This document shows positions 1 to 4,981 of a stretch of 5,407 nt of DNA, in pieces. The stretch comes from Pseudomonadota bacterium (GTDB taxonomy: Bacteria > Desulfobacterota > Desulfovibrionia > Desulfovibrionales > Desulfovibrionaceae). Where the stretch lies: positions 1 through 5,407 of the forward strand of contig JAEXGX010000028.1 in the NCBI GenBank assembly GCA_023450535.1, read 5' to 3'. A program made the translations under genes and the position numbers. The number at the start of each line of letters is the position of its first letter. Positions within the stretch are counted from its first letter, which is position 1. The notes under the pieces are model-generated. The model made no database searches. It was not told the origin of the DNA and saw only the letters and a list, made by a program, of their open reading frames with translations.

Positions 1-810
1 GTTCCTGAACTCGGCCCCGAAGGGAATCAGACCCAGAATGTCCGCACCTTCCCGAAGTTCTGTAAAGGTTTCCGCCGCCACGCGGTTGAAGGAAAGAACC
101 CGCTGCTCCCGGTCGGTATAAATAATGGCGTCGTCAATATGATCCAGCAGGAATTCCCGATGCGAACGGTGAACGCTGGAATTCACAAGACTGGAAACAG
201 CCTTGGACGCAATATCGCTCATGGCCTTGATGGAAAGGTCATAATCCCCGCAGTGCAACAGCACGCCAAATGCTCCGTGGACAACGTCGTCTTCCGTGAT
301 GATCGGCGCCGCGCTGGCCACATAGCCGGAAAACTCCTCGAAATAGTGCTCAAATCCGTACACTGTGGCAATGTAACGGTTTTCTATGCAGGAATACACG
401 CTGTTTGTGCCTATCAGCCGTTCGTCAAAGAGCATGCCCGGTCTGACCGGAAAGGGCTGACTGTCCAGCTTGGTCAGCAGCACGCCCGCGCTGTCCGTTA
501 CAAAAACACAGCATTTGACTCCCTTAATGCCCTCTTCCGGCCCATTGAGCAGCTCAAAAACGCTGTGCATAACCGGCGCGGCGTTTTCCAAAACAAGACG
601 GTTGCTGCGCCTGCGCTCTTCCAATTCTTCTTCGGGCAGAATCCGAAACTCCGGGCAGTCCTGCGCGCCAAAATGCGCCCGACAACGCAGCCAGGACTCA
701 AGAACAAAATCCCGCACCCCGTCCCGTTTCACCTGTTTTCCCGCCATGAAATCCCTGTGACGCTGCTCCAGAGCGAGATGTTCTTCCCGTGATACCGGAA
801 TATCGGGCAT
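1..810 (-). CDS. Sigma-54-dependent regulator, AcoR/DhaR-like, N-terminal part (GAF-PAS), truncated by window edge
   Basis: The frame is open from an ATG at 810 to the left edge, giving 270 residues with no stop, so the gene continues outside the window. A strong Shine-Dalgarno (AGGAGG, 815-820) fixes the start. Residues about 30-45 hold the ESWLRC segment typical of AcoR/DhaR-type activators. Residues about 80-215 read as a GAF domain, with ERLIGTNSV near 130-138 and FEHYFEEF near 153-160, both characteristic of this group. A PAS domain starts near residue 220 (HIDDAIIYTDREQRVLSFN). The AAA+ sigma-54 interaction domain with GAFTGA and the C-terminal FIS-type helix-turn-helix would lie outside the window and are not seen. 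The family senses a small molecule through GAF/PAS and activates sigma-54 promoters. The divergent -24/-12 promoter at 938-953 fits that role and suggests the regulator controls the transporter-amidohydrolase genes. The ligand is unknown. A PAS-containing regulator of another class is possible but less likely. Confidence 0.88.
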   Translation of the reverse strand, partial: MPDIPVSREEHLALEQRHRDFMAGKQVKRDGVRDFVLESWLRCRAHFGAQDCPEFRILPEEELEERRRSNRLVLENAAPVMHSVFELLNGPEEGIKGVKCCVFVTDSAGVLLTKLDSQPFPVRPGMLFDERLIGTNSVYSCIENRYIATVYGFEHYFEEFSGYVASAAPIITEDDVVHGAFGVLLHCGDYDLSIKAMSDIASKAVSSLVNSSVHRSHREFLLDHIDDAIIYTDREQRVLSFNRVAAETFTELREGADILGLIPFGAEFRN

Positions 811-852
811 GGGGCCTCCTGAAATTCCATAATAATACCATTTTCTGAAAAA

Positions 853-872
853 TATTCTTGAATTCAAGAATA
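853..872. promoter_or_regulatory. Perfect 20-bp palindrome, likely upstream activator site
   Basis: TATTCTTGAATTCAAGAATA is a perfect inverted repeat. A third half-site, ATTCTT at 873-878, forms an overlapping inverted repeat with AAGAAT at 866-871. The palindrome centre lies about 100 bp upstream of the start predicted from the sigma-54 promoter, a normal position for an enhancer-binding activator. It also lies about 50 bp upstream of the regulator's start codon, so autoregulation is possible. Binding by the regulator encoded at 1-810 is inferred from position and symmetry. Confidence 0.65.
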
Positions 873-937
873 ATTCTTCACGCAGTCAAACACAAGGAAA
901 TATATAACCTAATGTATTATATATAAATATAATTCCA

Positions 938-953
938 TGGTATATAACTTGCT
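938..953 (+). promoter_or_regulatory. Sigma-54 (-24/-12) promoter of the transporter gene
   Basis: TGGTATATAACTTGCT matches the sigma-54 pattern TGG-N9-TTGCW, with exactly ten bases between the GG (939-940) and the GC (951-952). Transcription should start near 963-965, leaving a leader of about 50 bases before the ATG at 1017. The AT-rich stretch at about 900-937, between the palindrome and the promoter, could help DNA bending; no clear IHF site was seen. The neighbouring regulator of the sigma-54 activator type supports the call. Confidence 0.82.
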
Positions 954-1016
954 TAGTTATGTGAAAATTTTTCTAAAACACCACACAAATGAAACATGCT
1001 CCAAAGGGGACAGGTG

Positions 1017-2405
1017 ATGCTTAATTCTCATGTCTTTACCGTAGCAAAATGGGTTGCCGCACTGCTCATCCCGCTCGGAATACAGCTCATTCCGGCCACA
1101 GAAGCTTTTCCCGTTCCTATGCGGGAATTCCTCGTTGCAACCACCTTTGTCATCCTGCTGGCCGCCTTTGAGTTGCTCCCGAACATGCTGGTCGGGCTCT
1201 TGCTGCCTGTCGCCTACGTCATTACCGGAACCGTGCCTGTCGCAAGTGCTCTGGGCATCTGGTCCGGAAGTTTCATGATTTTCATGATTGTCGGAGGTAT
1301 GATTTTCGCCAACGCCCTGGATGAAAGCGGCCTTCTGAACCGCATGGTCCTGTGGGCTGGCACAAAATGCCGCGGCAGCCTGCTCAAACTGCTTTTTGCC
1401 TTGATGGCGGCCGGGCTTCTGGTCATGTTTGTCTCGTTCACCAACGGATGGATGGTCACGCTGGTGCTCTGCTACGGCGTGGTCAAAGCCCTCAAGCTGG
1501 AACATACCAACGAAGGCGTTCTGATCATGATTGTCGCGCAAATCGTGTCGCCCGCATCACTCAACTTCATCTACAGCCCCGTTACCGTCGGACTCTGGGG
1601 CGGCGGCGTGCAGATGGTGGTCAAAGACTTTCAGATGTCTTGGTGGACGCTGACTGTCTACAACCTGCCCCTCATCGTCATCCAGTTCATTATTGTCTAT
1701 CTGTTTTACAGGCTCTACAAGCCCGCCAGATTTCTCAAAGGCGGCATGCAATATTTCGAGACGGAATACGCCAAACTGGGCCGCCTGAGCGCCAAGGAAA
1801 AAAAGGCGATATTCCTGACCATCCTACTCTTCCTCTACATTTTCGTCCAGCCCTGGCACAAGTTCGACATGAACTACGGGTTTATCATCATCCCGATGCT
1901 GTTCTTCCTGCCGGGTATCAATGTGGCGACAAAACAAAAATCTCTCGACACCGTCAATATCGGCTTCATCATCTTCATCGCGTCGTGCATGAGCATCGGC
2001 TCCGTCGGCGCGGCCGTGGGCATCGGTCCGGCTATCAGCAAATCCATCACCCCCATGCTGGAAGGCTGTCCCATTCCGATCTTTCTTTTCCTGTGCATCA
2101 TCTTCGGCGTCATCATGAACATTCTGATGACGCCCTCGGCCATGCAGGGGATGTTCCCCGGTCCGCTCGCCGCGCTGGGCACGGGTCTGGGCATCAGCTA
2201 CCCCCTGCTCCCCTTTATGGCCATGTTCTTTGCCAACGATATGGTCTTCTTTCCGTATGAAAATGCCTACCTTCTGGTTATGTTCGGATTCGGCGTCATG
2301 TCCATGAAAGATTTCATGAAATATAATCTCATCAAGATGTGCATAACGCTTGTTCTATACTGGGTTCTGGTATTGCCTTTCTGGTACGTTATTGGCCTTA
2401 TATGA
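1017..2405 (+). CDS. DASS/SLC13-family anion (dicarboxylate-type) membrane transporter
   Basis: This is a 462-residue, very hydrophobic protein with about 11 membrane-spanning segments, the size of bacterial DASS carriers (SLC13, CitT/SdcS type). These move di- or tricarboxylates or sulfate across the inner membrane, usually with sodium. Family signs are the N-terminal block with NALDESGLLNRM (residues 99-110), the loop KLGRLSAKEKKA (253-264) before a hydrophobic segment, and the C-terminal block FPYENAYLLVMFGFGVMSM (412-430) followed by KDFMKYNL. The two substrate/sodium SNT motifs are altered: the first appears as SFTNG (140-144) and the second as TPSA (372-375). The substrate may therefore differ from classical C4-dicarboxylates. 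I chose ATG 1017 over the in-frame ATG at 996 because AGGGGA (1005-1010) is 6 bases before 1017, while 996 has no ribosome site. The gene lies behind the sigma-54 promoter and is probably co-transcribed with the amidohydrolase gene. The exact substrate is unknown. Confidence 0.88.
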   Translation: MLNSHVFTVAKWVAALLIPLGIQLIPATEAFPVPMREFLVATTFVILLAAFELLPNMLVGLLLPVAYVITGTVPVASALGIWSGSFMIFMIVGGMIFANALDESGLLNRMVLWAGTKCRGSLLKLLFALMAAGLLVMFVSFTNGWMVTLVLCYGVVKALKLEHTNEGVLIMIVAQIVSPASLNFIYSPVTVGLWGGGVQMVVKDFQMSWWTLTVYNLPLIVIQFIIVYLFYRLYKPARFLKGGMQYFETEYAKLGRLSAKEKKAIFLTILLFLYIFVQPWHKFDMNYGFIIIPMLFFLPGINVATKQKSLDTVNIGFIIFIASCMSIGSVGAAVGIGPAISKSITPMLEGCPIPIFLFLCIIFGVIMNILMTPSAMQGMFPGPLAALGTGLGISYPLLPFMAMFFANDMVFFPYENAYLLVMFGFGVMSMKDFMKYNLIKMCITLVLYWVLVLPFWYVIGLI

Positions 2406-2419
2406 TTACACAAGCGTTA
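2344..2419 (+). other. Long-range inverted repeat across the transporter stop codon
   Basis: TAACGCTTGT (2344-2353), inside the last codons of the transporter gene, is the exact reverse complement of ACAAGCGTTA (2410-2419), just after the stop. The intervening 56 bases are large for a terminator loop and no T-tract follows. It may be an mRNA 3'-end structure or chance. Confidence 0.25.
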
Positions 2420-2488
2420 AATACATATTTTATCCGGCCATTTTTCTACCCAGAACAGTTTTTAGAGTATTTCAACTTTGAATGTTCT

Positions 2489-2550
2489 ACGGAGTTGCGC
2501 GAAGCGAGGCTCCGGCGGAGGCGCGAAACCTGCGGGCCAGAACATTGTGT
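2489..2550 (-). repeat. Repeat element A (short, GC-rich, minus orientation)
   Basis: Read on the minus strand, this segment aligns without gaps to two blocks of element B downstream. The first block is 34 of 42 bases identical (2550-2509 against 3482-3523). The second is 20 of 25 identical (2513-2489 against 3565-3589). Within A, AATGTTCT (2481-2488) and AGAACATT (2539-2546) form an 8-bp inverted repeat at the ends. The outer side carries a small hairpin (TTCAACTTTGAA, 2471-2482) where B carries its own terminal hairpin. It lies in the transporter-amidohydrolase gap, so it would be transcribed if the two genes form an operon. It is non-coding as far as can be seen, and I recognise no named repeat family. 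Confidence 0.7.
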
Positions 2551-2565
2551 CGCAGTCTGCACAAT

Positions 2566-2577
2566 TTCAATATTGAA
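2566..2577. repeat. 12-bp palindrome, near-copy of one at 2471-2482
   Basis: TTCAATATTGAA is a perfect palindrome. It differs from TTCAACTTTGAA (2471-2482) only at the two central bases. The two sit 95 bp apart, one on each side of element A. They could be a pair of protein-binding sites or the edges of the repeat element. Confidence 0.35.
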
Positions 2578-2615
2578 CTACTCCAGTCACAATATTTTCA
2601 CCAAGGAGCAACTTC

Positions 2616-3458
2616 ATGAAAATCATAGATCTGCGCATGCGCCCCCCCTTCTCTCCCTATCTCGGCCAGAACGGTATGTTCGACACCCAAGCCGACAATC
2701 CCTTTGCTATTTCCCGTTTCTACAAGAATTTTGGCATGAATATGTCAGAATCCATGAAGACGGCGTCCATGGAACAACTCTTCGCAGAAATGGATCGCGC
2801 GGGAGAGATCACCGGCGTGGTATCCATCCGCAAGAACTCCCGCGGTTATGAAAACGACGCCCTTGTCGATCTGCTGAAAGAGTATCCGGGGCGTTTCCTC
2901 GGGGCCTGCGGCATTGCCCCGGACAGCAGCCCGGAAACAATGACCACGCTGCGACACTATGTGCTGGATGGACCGTGCGTCACGGCCTTCATGGAACCTG
3001 GTTTTCACAACGTCATGATCGATGACGAAAACATTTTTCCCACCTACGAATTCTGTGAAAGAAACCATATCCCGCTGCTCATTTCCTTCGGCGGTTTCCA
3101 CGGGCCGACAGATGATTTTTGCCTGCCCATCCATGCGGAGCATGTGGCCACGGCCTTCCCAAATCTGAAAATCGCGCTCTGCCACGGCGGCTGGCCGTGG
3201 GTGGAAGCGGCAGTCCGCCTGGCCTTCAAAGCCCCCAATGTCTATCTTTCCCCGGATATCTATGCGCTTCACGCTGCGGGTGCGCAGTCATATATCGAAG
3301 CGGCCAACTACATGCTACGGGATAAAATGCTGTACGGTTCGGCCTATCCCTGCGTCGATGTGGAAAGCTCCGTGGCGCTCTACTTGCAAAAACTGCGCCC
3401 CGAAGTAGTTGAAGACGTCATGTACAACAATGCGGTCCGTTTCTTTAGCGCAGATTAA
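2616..3458 (+). CDS. Amidohydrolase-2-family protein with degenerate metal site
   Basis: This 280-residue protein has the layout of the amidohydrolase-2 TIM-barrel family (COG2159; ACMSD and resorcylate decarboxylase relatives). The usual strand-1 metal motif HxH is replaced by DLRMRPP (residues 5-11). The strand carrying the next ligand, normally LLIHxG, reads LLISFGG (154-160). The late SDYP motif reads YGSAYP (240-245), so the catalytic Asp is Ala. Only the CHGGWPW histidine (H190) looks retained. The 'RPP' beginning recalls a poorly characterised amidohydrolase subgroup (from memory). It may be an enzyme with a different metal arrangement, a metal-free lyase or hydratase, or a non-catalytic binding protein; function is unassigned. 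A good ribosome site (AAGGAG, 2603-2608) lies 7 bases before the ATG. The gap to the transporter is 210 bases, on the same strand with no clear terminator between, so an operon is likely. The last codons and stop lie inside a 36-bp repeat copied again at 3612-3647. Confidence 0.85.
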   Translation: MKIIDLRMRPPFSPYLGQNGMFDTQADNPFAISRFYKNFGMNMSESMKTASMEQLFAEMDRAGEITGVVSIRKNSRGYENDALVDLLKEYPGRFLGACGIAPDSSPETMTTLRHYVLDGPCVTAFMEPGFHNVMIDDENIFPTYEFCERNHIPLLISFGGFHGPTDDFCLPIHAEHVATAFPNLKIALCHGGWPWVEAAVRLAFKAPNVYLSPDIYALHAAGAQSYIEAANYMLRDKMLYGSAYPCVDVESSVALYLQKLRPEVVEDVMYNNAVRFFSAD

Positions 3459-3478
3459 CTTTCAGATTATACATAGCC
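3443..3478 (+). repeat. 36-bp direct repeat, copy 1 (contains the amidohydrolase stop)
   Basis: This 36-base segment, starting CTTTAGCGCAG and ending ACATAGCC, is identical to 3612-3647. Copy 1 encodes the last residues (SAD) and the TAA stop (3456-3458) of the amidohydrolase. The bases just outside differ between copies, so 36 bp is the full identity. The starts are 169 bp apart and bracket element B. Confidence 0.95.
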
Positions 3479-3481
3479 GGG

Positions 3482-3589
3482 ACACGATGTTCTGGATCTC
3501 AAGTTTCACGCTTCCTCCGGAGCTAAACGCCGCAAGTAAATTGCGGCTACTCCGGCGTCGCAGCGGAGCCTCGCCAAGCTCGACTCCGT
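3482..3589 (+). repeat. Repeat element B (plus orientation), homologous to element A
   Basis: The two blocks 3482-3523 and 3565-3589 match element A (2489-2550) in inverted orientation. Between them B carries about 46 extra bases, bounded by GGAGC at 3519-3523 and 3565-3569. The extra piece folds by itself: GCCGCAA pairs with TTGCGGC around a five-base loop, with CCGGAG/CTCCGG as an outer stem. No credible reading frame is present. It lies in the 268-base gap between the convergent amidohydrolase and lpxC genes, within the 36-bp direct repeats. Confidence 0.72.
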
Positions 3590-3590
3590 G

Positions 3591-3613
3591 AGCATTTTCA
3601 TTGTGAAAATGCT
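3591..3613 (+). repeat. Perfect 10-bp hairpin ending element B
   Basis: AGCATTTTCA (3591-3600) pairs perfectly with TGAAAATGCT (3604-3613) around a TTG loop. It lies at the end of B and runs into the second 36-bp repeat. The stem is AT-rich and only TT then AG follows, so it is a weak terminator candidate. It is better read as the terminal hairpin of the repeat, corresponding to TTCAACTTTGAA at the end of A. Confidence 0.6.
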
Positions 3614-3647
3614 TTAGCGCAGATTAACTTTCAGATTATACATAGCC
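3612..3647 (+). repeat. 36-bp direct repeat, copy 2
   Basis: This is an exact copy of 3443-3478 (36 of 36 bases), downstream of element B. It includes a second copy of the amidohydrolase's last codons and stop, here non-coding. It could be a long target duplication left by an insertion, or part of a 169-bp tandem unit. Confidence 0.95.
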
Positions 3648-3656
3648 AGAGGATAC

Positions 3657-3708
3657 TTAAACGGCATCCGGCCTTGAGGATTCTTCCCCAAGGCCGGATG
3701 CCGTTTAA
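3657..3708. terminator. Strong bidirectional hairpin terminator between convergent genes
   Basis: Bases 3657-3676 and 3689-3708 form a perfect 20-bp stem around a 12-base loop. The core is GC-rich (ACGGCATCCGGCCTTG on the left arm) and the outer end is TTAAA/TTTAA, so both strands end in TTTAA. The T-tract is short, but the stem length and the position between a plus-strand gene and convergent lpxC argue for a shared terminator. Confidence 0.8.
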
Positions 3709-3726
3709 CTCTGCGAAAAAAATGAG

Positions 3727-4638
3727 CTACGCAGGCATGGCCAGGGCAGGCACGCCCATCACTTCGTCTTCCTCTTCCATCGTCTCGCTCTCGCGCACGA
3801 TGTCGAGGTAATAAGAAGCCTCCGCCTGAAGATGGCGCAGAAACATATTATTATGGTGGTGGCCGGAGCAATGCACTTCAAACGCTCCCTGCAGGGGCAT
3901 GCCGAACATGGCCATATCGCCTACAAAATCGAGAATCTTGTGCCGCACGAATTCATCCGGGCAGCGCAACCCTTCAGGGTTCACCACGCCGTCTTCGTCC
4001 AACACTACCGCATTGCCCAGACTGCCGCCTAAAGCCAATCCCTTGCTGTGCAGGTATTCCACTTCCTGAAGAAAACCGAAGGTACGGGCATTGGCAATGC
4101 GCGTGAAGCTTTCCGGCGTGATTTCCAGAGCCAGCCGCTGGCGGCCGATGGACTTGTGCGGGAAGTCGATGGTGTAATCCACATAAAAGCCATGATGCGG
4201 GCGGGCGTGAATGGCCTTGCCTTCTCCCGCCACGGACAGAGGACGGCGGATCCGGGCCACGCGGCGCTCCATGTGCTGCGCGCGCACTCCAGCGTCTCGG
4301 ATCATCTTGACAACCTGAGCGGCGGAACCGTCCATAATCGGAACCTCGCCGCCCACAACATGCACCTGCACATTATCTACCTGCAAGCCGTTCAGCGCGG
4401 CGAGCACATGCTCCACTGTGGATACGGAAGCCTTGCCGTCGCTCAGTGTCGTGGCCAATGCCGTAGCCGTCACCACTCCCGGCTCCGGGTGGATACGGCG
4501 CACACCGGAAGAAGTGTGCGCAAAAAACACAATGCCGGAATCCACGGGAGCGGGCTGGAACTTGATTTGCACATCCCTTCCGGAATGCAGGCCTACTCCT
4601 GTAAAAGATACCGGGCGGGCGACAGTGGTCTGAAACAT
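3727..4638 (-). CDS. lpxC: UDP-3-O-acyl-N-acetylglucosamine deacetylase LpxC
   Basis: LpxC is the cytosolic zinc enzyme that deacetylates UDP-3-O-acyl-GlcNAc, the committed step of lipid A synthesis. The 303-residue length is normal for the family. The N-terminus has the expected SFTGVGLHSG (residues 11-20). The zinc-binding and catalytic set is intact: STVEH (E76, H77), HKILDFVGD (H233, D237) and SGHHHNN (H260), matching E. coli E78, H79, H238, D242 and H265. VPIMDGSA (99-106) and RTFGF (185-189) are further signatures. A ribosome site (GGAGGA, 4645-4650 on the minus strand) lies 6 bases before the ATG. The C-terminus has an acidic run (EEEDE, 288-292) and ends in a non-polar ALAMPA tail; in E. 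coli a non-polar tail serves FtsH degradation. The gene is transcribed leftward towards the terminator at 3657-3708 and has its own promoter at 4702-4730. Confidence 0.98.
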   Translation of the reverse strand: MFQTTVARPVSFTGVGLHSGRDVQIKFQPAPVDSGIVFFAHTSSGVRRIHPEPGVVTATALATTLSDGKASVSTVEHVLAALNGLQVDNVQVHVVGGEVPIMDGSAAQVVKMIRDAGVRAQHMERRVARIRRPLSVAGEGKAIHARPHHGFYVDYTIDFPHKSIGRQRLALEITPESFTRIANARTFGFLQEVEYLHSKGLALGGSLGNAVVLDEDGVVNPEGLRCPDEFVRHKILDFVGDMAMFGMPLQGAFEVHCSGHHHNNMFLRHLQAEASYYLDIVRESETMEEEDEVMGVPALAMPA

Positions 4639-4652
4639 ATCTTATCCTCCGT

Positions 4653-4677
4653 CATGCCGCGCGAAGCGCAAGGCATG
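4653..4677 (-). promoter_or_regulatory. Hairpin in the lpxC leader next to the ribosome site
   Basis: CATGCC (4653-4658) pairs with GGCATG (4672-4677), and inside it GCGC (4659-4662) pairs with GCGC (4666-4669), with a two-base bulge. The stem ends two bases before the lpxC ribosome site (4645-4650). On the lpxC mRNA it could influence initiation or stability. A regulatory role is inferred only from position. Confidence 0.45.
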
Positions 4678-4701
4678 GTGTACACAATAACTTTATGCTC
4701 T

Positions 4702-4730
4702 TTTATATGCAATATTCGTACCTAACACAA
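4702..4730 (-). promoter_or_regulatory. Sigma-70-type promoter for lpxC
   Basis: On the minus strand TTGTGT (4730-4725) is followed, after a 17-base spacer, by TATAAA (4707-4702). Both are close to the -35/-10 consensus with ideal spacing. Transcription would start near 4695, giving a leader of about 57 bases that contains the hairpin at 4653-4677. Confidence 0.6.
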
Positions 4731-4760
4731 AAAATGTTTTATTTCAATATAATAGATCTG

Positions 4761-4774
4761 AAAGTCTAGACTTT
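4761..4774. promoter_or_regulatory. 14-bp perfect palindrome, possible operator
   Basis: AAAGTCTAGACTTT is a perfect palindrome in the divergent lpxC / 4982 intergenic region. Its centre is about 70 bp upstream of the predicted lpxC start, a position used by activators. The cognate protein is unknown, and AT-rich intergenic DNA yields such palindromes by chance fairly often. Confidence 0.35.
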
Positions 4775-4842
4775 GAGCACATAATAGTGACTTTTTAACA
4801 ACACATTTCCGTGTTTTTGCACCCGCCGAGCATAAAAAGCCA

Positions 4843-4873
4843 CAGTTCCCTAAACACGAAAGAAAGGGAACTG
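4843..4873 (-). terminator. 9-bp hairpin, possible minus-strand terminator
   Basis: CAGTTCCCT (4843-4851) and AGGGAACTG (4865-4873) form a perfect stem with a 13-base loop. On the minus strand it is followed by TGGC then TTTTT. This could stop leftward antisense transcription before lpxC. No leftward gene is seen to its right in this window, so it could equally be a leader structure of the plus-strand gene at 4982. Confidence 0.35.
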
Positions 4874-4897
4874 AACATTTCAAAAGGGAATGACTTT

Positions 4898-4941
4898 CAG
4901 AGCTTCACGTTGACTTTGCCAAGGTGCGATGCGAAGCTCTG
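4898..4941. repeat. 9-bp inverted repeat upstream of the 4982 gene
   Basis: CAGAGCTTC (4898-4906) is the exact reverse complement of GAAGCTCTG (4933-4941), with 26 bases between. It lies 40 bases before the start of the membrane-anchored gene and may fold in its leader. The rest of the 343-base lpxC / 4982 gap holds no gene that I can support. Confidence 0.35.
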
Positions 4942-4981
4942 CTACACACGGAACAAGCACAAAACGGAAAAACAAGCCTCC

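Noticed and set aside
139..792. 217-codon plus-strand open frame
   Set aside because: It is antisense to the regulator, which has clear GAF/PAS motifs and a strong ribosome site. The plus-strand translation shows no family features.
996..1016. Earlier in-frame ATG for the transporter
   Set aside because: No Shine-Dalgarno precedes it, whereas AGGGGA is ideally spaced for ATG 1017.
1352..2260. 302-codon plus-strand open frame inside the transporter
   Set aside because: It is an out-of-frame shadow, rich in Arg, His and Pro, with no ribosome site, inside a well-supported membrane transporter.
2545..2573. TTGTGT-N17-CAATAT as a separate promoter for the amidohydrolase
   Set aside because: The -10 matches the consensus at only three positions, and the -35 lies partly in the repeat element, so it is too weak to list.
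2745..3272. 175-codon minus-strand open frame
   Set aside because: It is a shadow of the amidohydrolase gene with no recognisable domain.
3443..3647. CRISPR array
   Set aside because: There are only two repeat copies, with a 133-base structured interval that is homologous to another local element, and no cas genes are seen.
4596..4655. Short overlapping upstream reading frame starting at the ATG in the lpxC leader hairpin
   Set aside because: It starts out of frame, lacks a ribosome site of its own and ends after about 20 codons within lpxC; probably chance.
4048..4725. 225-codon plus-strand open frame
   Set aside because: It is antisense to lpxC, whose catalytic motifs are intact; it has no family features.
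4800..4818. AACAC/GTGTT hairpin followed by TTT as a plus-strand terminator
   Set aside because: The stem is only five AT-leaning pairs and no plus-strand gene ends just upstream.
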